Assembly: GCA_964527835.1 (NCBI GenBank)
Contig: CAZGNV010000020.1
Location: forward strand, 1 to 64,000
DNA from: JAFDCJ01 sp964527835
GTDB taxonomy: Bacteria; Desulfobacterota; Desulfobacteria; Desulfobacterales; JAFDCJ01
Reading direction: 5' to 3'
DNA length: 64,000 bases
Both the position numbers and the translations under genes were made by a program. Numbering within the stretch: position 1 is the stretch's first letter; each line of letters opens with the position of its first letter. Of this stretch, positions 17,817 to 26,322 are shown piece by piece. The notes below the pieces were generated by a model. That model saw only the letters and a program-made list of their open reading frames with translations. It made no database searches and had not been told where the DNA came from.

Positions 17817-20800
17817 TCATGCCATCCGCTCGATGGCCTTCAATTTTTGTTCCAGGCGTTTGGCGGACACCGGGACGGCGGTTTTCAGCTCCTGGGCAAA
17901 GATGGAAACCTTGTACTCCTCGATCAGCCAGAAATAGTCTTCCAGGGCCCGGCGTTTTTCAGCACAAGCCGATTGCGGCAGCTCGGCCAGCCAGGCATCC
18001 AGGCGGGTGCTGAAATGCCGGACGATTTCGGATTTGGCCCGGTCCTTTTCAAAATCCACCCGGGCCCGCTCGGCGCGAATTTCAAGGGCCCGGATATAGC
18101 GGACCAGGTGGGGCAGGCGATCCGGATCGTATAGGATCACAAAGGTATCCGGCACGAGCCGCGCCAGTTCATGGCTCAGTTGCTGAAAAAGATGGTGGAT
18201 CGGCGAGTTGGCGCAGTGGGTTGTGCCGGGGGCGGAAAACCGGCGGCGCACATCGCCATAGGCGGTGACCACCGCCGCTGTCAGGTCGCGCAGCTTTTCG
18301 CCGGCGGGAATGATCTCCGGTGCCATGGCGGCGGCATGATCGTAAAAAGCCCTGGCCGAGCGGATGTTCCTGCCGAACAGGTCCCGGACCACCCGCTCCA
18401 GCATATGCTGCTGCAGCCGGCGGACCCCGCCGAAATAATCGGCCATGGCAGCCGCCGGCCCTTTAAGGACCAGACGGCGTTTCAAAAATTGCAGCTCTTT
18501 TGCGAAATGAATGCCGAACAGGGCGGCCACTCCCTGCCGGTGGGTTTCCAGGGCCAGCTGCCGCCGGGTGATCAGGCGCAGATTAACCAGTTTTGGCGAA
18601 GAAGGGTCTTTTTCCAGGGCCGGATAGGCGATCCACTCTGCGCCGGCGCCATTGGCAGCGCCGACAGACTCCGGCAGATCCCCGAAATCCCAGCGCACAA
18701 TGCCGGTTTTTTCCCATTTGCGGCGCGCGGCTTCAAATTCGCGATTCCGGACATCGCTGTCGATGTCCCGGGACAGGATGGCGGGATCCCGCCCGGCGTG
18801 CAGCTGCCGGCCGTCCGGCGCCGTGATGCAGATGCGCATTTTGAGGTGTTCGGGCAAAGATTGCGGAGACCAGGCGGCAGCCGGAATATCCACCCCAAAG
18901 CGCCGGTGGAGAAAGTCCCCCAGAGCGGATGTCAGCGAACCGTCGCCCCTGGGCATTTCATCCATGATAATCCGGACCGTTTTTTTGATGGGCACCAGTT
19001 TTTTGCGGTGGATTTTGGGCAGTCCCTTGATCAGGGCCTCAATTTTGGCGGCCAGCAGGCCGGGCACCAACCAGTCGACGGCCTGGGGGGAAACCTGCGG
19101 GGTCAAAGCGGCAGGAATCTTGAGGGTAATGCCGTCATCCTCCGTGCCGGGTTCAAAGCGGTAGCTGCACTCAAGTCTGCGGCCGCCCAATTCGAGCTGT
19201 TTCGGATACTGCTGCAGTTCGGATTCGTCCGGGCGGTGCCGCAAAAGGTCATCTGCGCCCATGCGCAGAAAATGATCGCCCCCCTTTTGTTGCAGCAGCC
19301 GGCCCAGCGAGCGCAGGTCCGATATTGCCGGCAGGCGCCGGCGGTAAAATTCGACGATTTGCTGCTCAGCGACCAAAAGATCCCGGCGCCGGATCCGGTT
19401 TTCCTTGTCGCGGACATCTTCGATCAGGCGCCGGTTGTGCTCCATGAAGTCAAACGGCTTTTTGACATCGCCGTTGACCAGCGCGCTTTGAATGAAAATC
19501 TCCGCCGCCTCCCGGGGATTTATTTTTCCGTAGGACACTTTTCTGGCGGGGACGATAATCAGGCCGAACAGCGAAACCTGCAGAGAGGCCACCACCTCCC
19601 CGCGATTTTTTTCCCAGTGCGGGTCCAGGTAGGTTCGCCGGCACAGTTCACCGCCCAGATCTTCGAGCCAGCCCGGATCAATGGCGGCAACGGTGCGCGC
19701 AAAGGTGCGGGAAGTCTTGACGATTTCCGCGGCAACGATCCAGGATCCAGCCTTGTTGAAAAGTCCGGATCCGGGAAAAATCATCACCTCCCGGCCCTTG
19801 GCGGCACGATAGATGTTTTTTTCCTTCTGCTGGGCAATGTTCGCCAGAAATCCGCTCAAGATGGCCCGATGCACCGATTGGAAGTCGGAAGTCGAAATGC
19901 GGAATTTAGAAATTGTTGGATCCCAAATTCCGCCTTTCTGTTTTCCCCCTTTCCCTTTTCCCCTTCCGCCTTCCGCCTTCCGCCTTCCCACTTCCCTGAT
20001 TCCCTGTTCTTCCAGGATGGCCGTTATCTGGTGGTGGATGTCCCGCCATTCCCGCATGCGCTTGAAAGACAGGTAGTGCTCCCGGCAGTAACGCTTCATC
20101 TGGTTGTTGCTTTTGACCCTGCCCAGGTGATGGTGGTATTGGCGCCAGATGTTGAGCAGGGTCACAAAGTCCGAACGGGGATCTGCGAAAGCGGCATGCA
20201 TGCGGTCGGCCTCTGTGGTTTTTTCCCCGGGGCGCTCCCGGGGATCCTGGATACTCAAGGCGGCGGCGATCACCTTGATTTCCTCCAGACAGTCCTCTTG
20301 GTGCGCTTCGAGCAGCATGCGCGAAAGCCTGGGATCCAGGGGGATCCGGGCCATCAACCGCCCCCTGTCCGTCAACCTGACCTGCCTCTGAGATTTATTT
20401 AAAACTTCACCGGTTTCCAGTCCGCGGTTTTTTTGCTTTATTTCCGCATTCCGCATTCCGACTTCCGCATTCAACACGCCTGTCTTCGCGCCTTCCTCTT
20501 TTCCTTTTGTCTTTAACCTTTTACCTTTAGCCGTTGGCTTTTGCGTGATGGCTCCGAGTTCAAAAAGCAGGTCAAAACCGTCCTTAATGCTTCTGGCATC
20601 CGGCCGGTCAATAAAGGGAAAGCCCGCGATATCTCCGAGCTTCAGGTGAATCATGCGCAAAATGACTTCGGCCAGGTTGGCGCGCAGGATTTCCGGCGGG
20701 GTAAAGCGCGGGCGAGACTGATAGTCCTCTTCGGCAAAAAGCCGCAGGCAGACCCCGTTTTGGACCCGGCCGCAGCGGCCCTTGCGCTGGTCGCAGCTGC

Positions 20801-21986
20801 TTTGCGAAACCGGCACCACCGGCAGGGAGGTGGTGCGCGTGCGGGGGGAATAGCGGGCGATGCGTGCCAGCCCGGAGTCGATGACATACCTGATTTCCGG
20901 AATGGTAATGGAGGTCTCGGCCACGTTGGTGGCGACAATGATTTTTCTCTGGGGCAGGCGGGCAAACACCCGGGACTGCTCGGCAGACGACAGCCGGGCG
21001 AACAGGGGCATCACCCGGGCGCCGGCCGGTTTTTCAGCCTCGATGAGTTCACAGGTTTCCCGGATGTCCTGTTCGCTGGGCATGAACACCAGCATGTCCC
21101 CCCCACCGCGCTGGTGTAAAAGGCGCTTGACGGCCTGGGCGGCCAGCTCCACGTGGGTCAGGTCGCTGACCTGCGAAGCGTCGGTTGGCTCCGGCAGGTA
21201 TTGAACCTCGACAGGATACATGCGGCCCGAGACTTCGATCACCGGTGCCCGGTCGAAAGCTTCCGAGAACTTTCGGGTGTCGATGGTGGCCGAGGTGATG
21301 ATCAGTTTCAAATCATCTCTTTTGGCCAGCAGGGTCTTGAGGATTCCCAGGATAAAATCAATGTTCAGGCTGCGTTCGTGAGCCTCATCGACGATGATCG
21401 TGTCATAGGCGCTCAGCCACCGGTCGCGCTGGGTTTCGGCCAGCAGGATGCCGTCGGTCATGATTTTGATGTAGGAATCCCTGGCGGTGCGGTCTTTGAA
21501 GCGGATTTTATACCCGACCGCCGCGGTGTTTTCCGCTCCCAGTTCTTCGGCAATCCGGCGGGCTACAGTGGTGGCGGCGATTCTGCGCGGTTGGGTGCAG
21601 CCGATAATGCCATCCAGGCCCCTGCCGGCGGCCAGACAGTACTGGGGCAGCTGGGTGGTCTTGCCCGATCCGGTCTCGCCGGACACCACGATCACCCGGT
21701 GCCGCGCCAGGGCCTGAATGATTTCGTCTTTTTTGGCGAAAATCGGCAGGGCTTTGTTGAACTTCGGGACCGGCCTGCTTTCCCGCCGCCGGGCTTTTCG
21801 CCGGGCGGATGCCTGCAGACGCTTTTGCATCCTAGCGAGCCGATGGGCAAGCGTTTGATCCTGCCCCGCTTTGCAACCGGCGCGCTGGATGCGCCTGAGT
21901 TCACGCACAGCCGCCAGCCGGTCGGCCGCCATGGCGCAGGGCAGAAGAGAGTCTATTTCTTTTTCTAGCTTCCGGATGTTTTTCAA
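17817..21986 (-). CDS. hrpA: ATP-dependent RNA helicase HrpA (DEAH box) with in-frame repeat insertions
   Basis: Cytoplasmic DEAH-box RNA helicase of 1389 residues. It has Walker A GETGSGKT (residues 103-110), DEAH at 200-203, the 'SATID' and 'TNVAETSITIP' helicase motifs, 'QRKGRCGR', an OB-fold region, and the long HrpA-specific C-terminal domain ending near 'FAQELKTAVPVSAKRLEQKL'. Two low-complexity stretches, about residues 483-529 (containing 'VLNAEVGMRNAEIKQ') and 660-702 ('GRRKAEGGRGKGKGGK'), are encoded by purine-rich DNA repeats and look like in-frame insertions between domains. The start appears to be TTG; the next ATG is at codon 19. HrpA acts in mRNA processing and ribosome rescue in E. 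coli. Confidence 0.93.
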   Translation of the reverse strand: MKNIRKLEKEIDSLLPCAMAADRLAAVRELRRIQRAGCKAGQDQTLAHRLARMQKRLQASARRKARRRESRPVPKFNKALPIFAKKDEIIQALARHRVIVVSGETGSGKTTQLPQYCLAAGRGLDGIIGCTQPRRIAATTVARRIAEELGAENTAAVGYKIRFKDRTARDSYIKIMTDGILLAETQRDRWLSAYDTIIVDEAHERSLNIDFILGILKTLLAKRDDLKLIITSATIDTRKFSEAFDRAPVIEVSGRMYPVEVQYLPEPTDASQVSDLTHVELAAQAVKRLLHQRGGGDMLVFMPSEQDIRETCELIEAEKPAGARVMPLFARLSSAEQSRVFARLPQRKIIVATNVAETSITIPEIRYVIDSGLARIARYSPRTRTTSLPVVPVSQSSCDQRKGRCGRVQNGVCLRLFAEEDYQSRPRFTPPEILRANLAEVILRMIHLKLGDIAGFPFIDRPDARSIKDGFDLLFELGAITQKPTAKGKRLKTKGKEEGAKTGVLNAEVGMRNAEIKQKNRGLETGEVLNKSQRQVRLTDRGRLMARIPLDPRLSRMLLEAHQEDCLEEIKVIAAALSIQDPRERPGEKTTEADRMHAAFADPRSDFVTLLNIWRQYHHHLGRVKSNNQMKRYCREHYLSFKRMREWRDIHHQITAILEEQGIREVGRRKAEGGRGKGKGGKQKGGIWDPTISKFRISTSDFQSVHRAILSGFLANIAQQKEKNIYRAAKGREVMIFPGSGLFNKAGSWIVAAEIVKTSRTFARTVAAIDPGWLEDLGGELCRRTYLDPHWEKNRGEVVASLQVSLFGLIIVPARKVSYGKINPREAAEIFIQSALVNGDVKKPFDFMEHNRRLIEDVRDKENRIRRRDLLVAEQQIVEFYRRRLPAISDLRSLGRLLQQKGGDHFLRMGADDLLRHRPDESELQQYPKQLELGGRRLECSYRFEPGTEDDGITLKIPAALTPQVSPQAVDWLVPGLLAAKIEALIKGLPKIHRKKLVPIKKTVRIIMDEMPRGDGSLTSALGDFLHRRFGVDIPAAAWSPQSLPEHLKMRICITAPDGRQLHAGRDPAILSRDIDSDVRNREFEAARRKWEKTGIVRWDFGDLPESVGAANGAGAEWIAYPALEKDPSSPKLVNLRLITRRQLALETHRQGVAALFGIHFAKELQFLKRRLVLKGPAAAMADYFGGVRRLQQHMLERVVRDLFGRNIRSARAFYDHAAAMAPEIIPAGEKLRDLTAAVVTAYGDVRRRFSAPGTTHCANSPIHHLFQQLSHELARLVPDTFVILYDPDRLPHLVRYIRALEIRAERARVDFEKDRAKSEIVRHFSTRLDAWLAELPQSACAEKRRALEDYFWLIEEYKVSIFAQELKTAVPVSAKRLEQKLKAIERMA
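19880..20010 (-). repeat. Purine-rich repeat inserted in hrpA (second insertion)
   Basis: Minus-strand sequence contains GGAAGGC repeated several times, then GGGGAAAAGGG-type units and GGAATTTGG, closely similar to the tract at 17749-17813. It codes for a Gly/Arg/Lys-rich stretch (about residues 660-702 of HrpA) and preserves the frame. Confidence 0.75.
20430..20500 (-). repeat. Purine-rich repeat inserted in hrpA (first insertion)
   Basis: Minus-strand units GGAAGTCGGAATGCGGAATG and GCGGAAATAAAG give the translated signature 'NAEVGMRNAE'. It lies at about residues 495-519 of HrpA, inside a wider low-complexity insertion (483-529), and keeps the reading frame. Confidence 0.75.
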
Positions 21987-22099
21987 TTTTATGATTTACA
22001 ATCAAAATTGTAATTGAAAATATTTTCTCTATGGCATACTAATTATCGGTCTATAAGTTAAAAATCAAGTTTGGCCTTAAATACAACAAGGAGTTTGCC

Positions 22100-23440
22100 A
22101 TGAAATTTGTTGTTATCGGAGCAGATGCCGCCGGCATGAGTGCCGCCAGCCGTGCCAAGCGCCACCGCCCGGAGCTGGAGGTCACGGTGGTGGAAAAAAC
22201 CATGGACGTTTCTTACAGCGCCTGAGGCATTCCCTATAATCTGGCGGCGCCGGATAGGGACATCGAGGAACTTGTGGTTCGCCGGGCGGAGGTTTTTCGG
22301 CAAAAGCAGGGCATCAACCTGCTTACCGGCCATTGTGCGCGCGGGATTGATCCCGCGGGCCGGACCGTGTCCGGAACGACCCTGGAAGACAAGGAATTTG
22401 AGCTGCCTTACGACCGGCTGCTGATCGCCACCGGCAGCACTCCCATCATCCCCGATCTTCCCGGCTTTGACCTGCCGGGCATCGTGACCCTGAAAACCCT
22501 CGCCGACGGGCGGTACCTGAAAGCCATCCTGAAGAGCGGTCAGGTCAAAAAAGCGGTGTTGGTGGGCATGGGCTACATTAACCTTGAAATGTGTGAAACC
22601 CTGGTGAGCCTGGGCATTGATGTGGCCATGGTCAAGCCCGGCCCCGTATTTCTGCCCTGGCTGGAGCCCTCCATGGCCCAGAGTGTCCGGGAAGAAATTG
22701 AATCCCGGGGGGTGGGAATCTACGCCGGCCATGTCATTGAGCGCACCGAAAAGACCGCCGACGGACTGCAGGTGATCTGTGCGGACCTGAAGCTGGCCGC
22801 AGACCTGGTGATTGTCGGCATCGGCGTCCGTCCCAACAGCGCCATGGCCGATGAGGCCGGGCTGGCGCTCAGTGTGGGGCGCTCCATTGCCACGGACCGG
22901 CGGGCTTGCACATCGGATGCCAACATTTATGCCGCCGGGGACTGCGCCGATGCCTTTCACGTGGTGAGCGGGAAGAAAACCTGGATTCCGCTGGCACTGC
23001 GGGCCAACCGCGCCGGCTGGGCTGTTGCGGATAACGTCTGCGGCAAGAATGCCGAGCTGGAAGGTGTTGCCGGCACGGCCGTTTTCAAGGTTTTTGATTT
23101 TGAGGTTGCGCGCACCGGATTGACGGCGCCCGAAGCCGCCGCAGCCGGATTCGATCCCGTCGAGAATATGATCAAAGCACGCTCGAAAGCCCACGGGCAT
23201 CCCGGAAGCAGTCCCATCCAGGTGAACCTGGTGGCAGACAAAAAATCCGGCCGCCTGCTGGGTGCCCAGATGACGGGCAAAGACGGTGTGGCCCACCGCA
23301 TCAACGGCCCGGCCGTGGCGCTGCACGGCAGCATGACCGTGGAGCAGTATAGCCAGACCGATCTGGCTTATGCCCCGCCCTTCGGGCCGACCTGGGATCC
23401 AACGCTGACGGCGGCCAATCAGCTGCTTAAGAAACTCTAA
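22100..23440 (+). CDS. Selenocysteine-containing CoA-disulfide reductase-like flavoprotein
   Basis: FAD/NAD(P)H-dependent pyridine nucleotide-disulfide oxidoreductase of the single-cysteine class (CoA-disulfide reductase, NADH oxidase and polysulfide reductase relatives). AAGGAG precedes the ATG at 22100. The start 'KFVVIGADAAGMSAA' is the FAD-binding loop. Codon 42 is TGA (22223-22225) within VSYSA-U-GIPYNL, exactly where this class has its redox-active Cys (SYxxCGxPY); the frame then runs 404 more codons to 23440. The NAD-binding domain ('VGMGYINLEMCETL') and 'YAAGDCAD' FAD loop are intact; there is no C-terminal rhodanese domain. UGA is therefore read as selenocysteine, giving 446 residues. 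The 3' end overlaps the convergent PilZ gene by 14 bp. The substrate (CoA, polysulfide or oxygen) is unknown. Confidence 0.9.
22232..22259 (+). promoter_or_regulatory. SECIS-like hairpin downstream of UGA in the CoADR-like gene
   Basis: Outer stem CCCTA (22232-22236) with TAGGG (22255-22259), a TAA bulge, inner stem TCTGGC (22240-22245) with GCCGGA (22249-22254), apical loop GGC. The loop begins 21 nt after the TGA, inside the window used by SelB-recognised bacterial SECIS elements. The structure was found by eye. Confidence 0.7.
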
Positions 23441-24155
23441 GCCTGTCTTTTTGGGCCCGGGTCAGGCGCCTGCGGTCCCGGCCGGTCCTGCGGTCCAGGT
23501 CACAGCGGCGCTCCTTGCCGCTGCGCCGGTCGAATCTCACCGCAATGCCTTCGGGTGTCAGGCGCACCACCCAGCCGATGCGCTGTGTTGGGCCGTTGAT
23601 TTTGCTGTCGGCAATGACCATCTGAATGGCCTGGCCCAATGCAAACCGGTGGTCGGTGGCGATAAAGGCGCCGCCGTTGCTGATGTCTTTAACCAGTCCT
23701 TCATAGGTACGCTGGTTGCAGGAGAACAGCAATTTCTGGTGGCACGATTGGCGCACATAGCGCCGGGGATCTTTTTCGCCCGCGGGATCTTTTGGCAGCC
23801 GGGCGGCTTTTTCGAAACGGGTAACATCCAGGTTTTTTAACGGGGAATGCTCGGGGCTGATGAATCTGGCGCCGAACCCATGGCGCAGGTAGGAGTTTTT
23901 CAACAGGCGGTGCCAGGTGATTTCAACGCCGTAAAAAAGGTGGACGTCACTGCCCGCTGAATCTGAATGGCTGATCACTTCTAGGCAGAGCTGTTCTCCC
24001 GGGTTCAGGATTTGATCCGACTCGAAATACAAACCGCCTTTGCTGAAGTTGTATATTTTGCCGCGATAAACCTTTTTTTGCGCTAAAATGTCATGGGCGA
24101 TGAGCGCTTCATATTCGAAGCGCTTGTATTTCCGGCGCTCAGTATTGATGTGCAC
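23427..24155 (-). CDS. Tandem PilZ-domain protein (paralogue 1)
   Basis: 242-residue protein with two PilZ domains, so a likely cyclic-di-GMP effector. Domain 1 has RKYKR and NFSKGG (residues about 8-45); domain 2, from about residue 130, has a weaker Arg motif and DISNGGAFI. A basic Arg-rich tail follows (RRCDLDRRTGRDRRR). The start codon is GTG with GGGAG upstream. It is a paralogue of the next gene upstream. The last bases overlap the convergent flavoprotein gene. Target unknown: motility, secretion or envelope are usual for the family. Confidence 0.85.
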   Translation of the reverse strand: MHINTERRKYKRFEYEALIAHDILAQKKVYRGKIYNFSKGGLYFESDQILNPGEQLCLEVISHSDSAGSDVHLFYGVEITWHRLLKNSYLRHGFGARFISPEHSPLKNLDVTRFEKAARLPKDPAGEKDPRRYVRQSCHQKLLFSCNQRTYEGLVKDISNGGAFIATDHRFALGQAIQMVIADSKINGPTQRIGWVVRLTPEGIAVRFDRRSGKERRCDLDRRTGRDRRRLTRAQKDRLRVS

Positions 24156-24371
24156 AGCTGCTCCCGGTGTTGACCGTTAATGGAAGACTCAGGACCCGGC
24201 CCTGCCAGAGTGGTGATCCAAAACATTTTTGGCCGCCGGGTTATCTGCTATTTTCCATGGTTGGAGCAGTTTTGTCAACAGGCTTGTTCGGATTGAATGT
24301 CATGGGGCTTTAAGGTTTGCAGGGCGGCGGAAGAAGTTGCCGCGCATCAATCAGTCACGATGATAGCGGCT

Positions 24372-25073
24372 TTATGCTTTTTTGTTTTTCCTTCCTCTGC
24401 GGTCCAGTCCCCCCCTGCGGTTTCTGCCGATGCGGCGGTCAAATTTGAGACCGATCCCCTTTGGACTCAGGCGCACCACCCAGGCCTGGAGCGGAAGATC
24501 CTCATGCAGTCCGTCTCCGGGAAGTACGAGCTGGATTAGCTGACCGGGAGAAAGCCTGTCTCTGGTTTCAATAAACGCCCCGCCACGGCTGATGTCGGTG
24601 ATAAACCCCGTGTACTTCTGCTTGCCGGAGGAAAACCGTACTTTTTTGTGCAGGCTGCCCCGGGGATGCTCCCGGGGGTCCTTGGTCACCGGTGCTTGAC
24701 CTGCAGGCGGAAGCCTGAATTGACGTCGGGCGCTGTCGAGGGACTTCGAAAAAATATTGTCAGGATCAACAAATTGCGCCCCATAGCCATAACTGTAAGA
24801 TGAGTGGTTCAGGTCCTTGCGCCACTTGATTTCGACGCGCACATATTTGCGGATGTCAGCACCTGAAGCGGGAGGCTTTCGGGTGCCCAGGCAGATTTCC
24901 TCTCCCTGGTAGAGGATTTGATCCGATTCGAAATACAAGCCGCCTTTGCTGAGGTTGACAAGCTTGGCCGAATAGAAGACGCCCGGCAGCAAATTGTCGT
25001 GCCAGATGATGGCATTTGCTTTATAGCGGATCTTCTTTCTGCGATCACTGTTTGCGCCCACGGTTGACCTCAT
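24372..25073 (-). CDS. Tandem PilZ-domain protein (paralogue 2)
   Basis: 233-residue homologue of the neighbouring protein with the same layout: domain 1 with RKKIR and NLSKGGLYFESDQIL, domain 2 with DISRGGAFIETRDRL, and a basic C-terminal tail (DRRIGRNRRGGLDRR). The shared segment 'SKGGLYFESDQIL' in both genes shows recent duplication. The ATG overlaps the upstream coiled-coil gene stop as ATGA. C-di-GMP binding is plausible for domain 1; domain 2 lacks a full RxxxR. Confidence 0.85.
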   Translation of the reverse strand: MRSTVGANSDRRKKIRYKANAIIWHDNLLPGVFYSAKLVNLSKGGLYFESDQILYQGEEICLGTRKPPASGADIRKYVRVEIKWRKDLNHSSYSYGYGAQFVDPDNIFSKSLDSARRQFRLPPAGQAPVTKDPREHPRGSLHKKVRFSSGKQKYTGFITDISRGGAFIETRDRLSPGQLIQLVLPGDGLHEDLPLQAWVVRLSPKGIGLKFDRRIGRNRRGGLDRRGRKNKKA

Positions 25074-25741
25074 CGGTTCTTGCCGTTTTTTTCCTGAACG
25101 GCGAGCGGCAGCTCTTTTCTTCTCAGCCGGTCAAGTTCCTGCTTTACCAGATCAAGGACGTCGGTGATGGAAACCGAACGGGGCGGCACCGTTTCAGGGC
25201 CGGCGGCGGATTCGGATTTCAGTCTGTCGGTCCGCACCGCCCGCAGTTTATCAAGAACATTGGCTGACAGCAGTTCAAATCCAGCCGGGGCGTTGAGGAG
25301 GGCATCGAGCAGCAGTGGATTGTCGCCCCTGAAAAGAGATTCGCCGAAGCAGGAAAGTATCTGGGATTCTGTCATATGGTAAAGCCGGTCACGAATTTCT
25401 TTTTCGCGCAGGTATTGCAAAATGGCGTGTTCCTGTTTTGCAGGCGCTTTTTCCGATTTTAGCTTGAGCTCAGTCAACCGAGCCGGATCGACTTTGCGGG
25501 CCTTTAGAGCTTCAAACTTTCGGCCAGCCTGTTCGAGGGCCTTGCGGCGGGCCGCGCTTTTGGCTTTGTCATCCAGGTGGGTGTCTCTGTTGATTCTGTC
25601 AAACTCGTCGTCGATAAATTTCGCTATTTTTTCAATACCTTTCAACAATTGTTCCAGTACGGCCGCCTGCTCACCGCTTAGCTGCTGCCGGGCTTGTTCC
25701 AATTTGAGACGGATTTGTGCTATAACATCTTCGAGTATCAT
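25070..25741 (-). CDS. Predicted coiled-coil protein of unknown function
   Basis: I do not recognise this 223-residue protein. It is soluble, strongly helical and rich in Lys/Arg/Glu/Leu, with long coiled-coil-prone stretches (residues 1-105) and a C-terminal Leu/Asp-rich helix. No catalytic motif is visible. It is the first gene of a unit with the second PilZ protein (ATGA overlap), which suggests a partner or output for c-di-GMP signalling, by inference only. Confidence 0.7.
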   Translation of the reverse strand: MILEDVIAQIRLKLEQARQQLSGEQAAVLEQLLKGIEKIAKFIDDEFDRINRDTHLDDKAKSAARRKALEQAGRKFEALKARKVDPARLTELKLKSEKAPAKQEHAILQYLREKEIRDRLYHMTESQILSCFGESLFRGDNPLLLDALLNAPAGFELLSANVLDKLRAVRTDRLKSESAAGPETVPPRSVSITDVLDLVKQELDRLRRKELPLAVQEKNGKNR

Positions 25742-25792
25742 CCTGATTTCCTTTGCCCGCGATGGACTTGATGATGCAACCCGGATTCAAAT

Positions 25793-25819
25793 CAACCTTA
25801 ACGTTGCAACGTTGAGGTC
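25793..25819. repeat. Palindrome with AACGTTGCAACGTT core
   Basis: AACGTTGCAACGTT (25800-25813) is a perfect 14-nt palindrome extended imperfectly on both sides (ACCTT..GAGGT). Its right half, TTGCAACGTTGAGGT, is also the end of the 26-nt repeat found at 27719 and 53657. It sits in the intergenic region between the coiled-coil gene and yjbQ and could be an operator for either. Confidence 0.5.
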
Positions 25820-25895
25820 AACCCTGTCCGGATATATTAATGTATCGGCAATAATCAAAAAAACTTAATAAATCCCTGCAACTAAGGAGGATGCC

Positions 25896-26312
25896 ATGAA
25901 AAGCTACCGCAAGGAGCTGTGGTTCGAAGTGCCCACGCGCCGCGCATTTGTCAACATTACCGGCCAGGTGCAGGAGTGCCTGAATGAAAGCGGCATCCGT
26001 GAAGGCCTGGTGCTGGTCAATGCCATGCACATCACCGCCTCGGTCTTTATCAATGACGACGAATCCGGGCTGCACCACGACTATGACGTGTGGCTGGAAA
26101 AACTGGCCCCCCATGAGCCGGTATCCTCTTACCGGCACAACGTGGGCGAGGACAATGCCGATGCCCACATGAAGCGCCAGATCATGGGTCGCGAGGTGGT
26201 GGTGGCGGTCACCGAAGGCCGGCTGGATTTCGGGACCTGGGAGCGGATTTTTTACGGGGAGTTTGACGGCCGGCGGCGCAAGCGGGTGCTGGTCAAAATC
26301 ATCGGAGAGTAA
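25896..26312 (+). CDS. yjbQ: YjbQ family protein (UPF0047)
   Basis: 138-residue cytoplasmic protein of the YjbQ family, which has weak thiamine-phosphate synthase activity in E. coli; its physiological role is unclear. Conserved signature residues are present: 'NAMHITASVFIND', 'YRHNVGEDNADAHMKRQ', 'GRLDFGTWERIFYGEFDG'. A strong AAGGAGG lies before the ATG. It is followed 10 bp later by a quinone oxidoreductase and is probably cotranscribed with it. Confidence 0.93.
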   Translation: MKSYRKELWFEVPTRRAFVNITGQVQECLNESGIREGLVLVNAMHITASVFINDDESGLHHDYDVWLEKLAPHEPVSSYRHNVGEDNADAHMKRQIMGREVVVAVTEGRLDFGTWERIFYGEFDGRRRKRVLVKIIGE

Positions 26313-26322
26313 GGAGGATAAA

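Noticed and set aside
18171..20402. 743-codon open frame on the plus strand opposite hrpA
   Set aside because: GC-rich antisense shadow with His/Gln/Gly-rich composition and no family resemblance, opposite a clear helicase.
19880..20500. CRISPR-like repeats in hrpA
   Set aside because: Units are 6-8 bp purine-rich and variable, without spacer structure; they are coding low-complexity tracts.
22223..22225. UGA as a nonsense mutation or sequencing error making a pseudogene
   Set aside because: It coincides with the catalytic Cys codon; two other genes in the window show the same coincidence, each with a downstream hairpin; the rest of the frame is intact.
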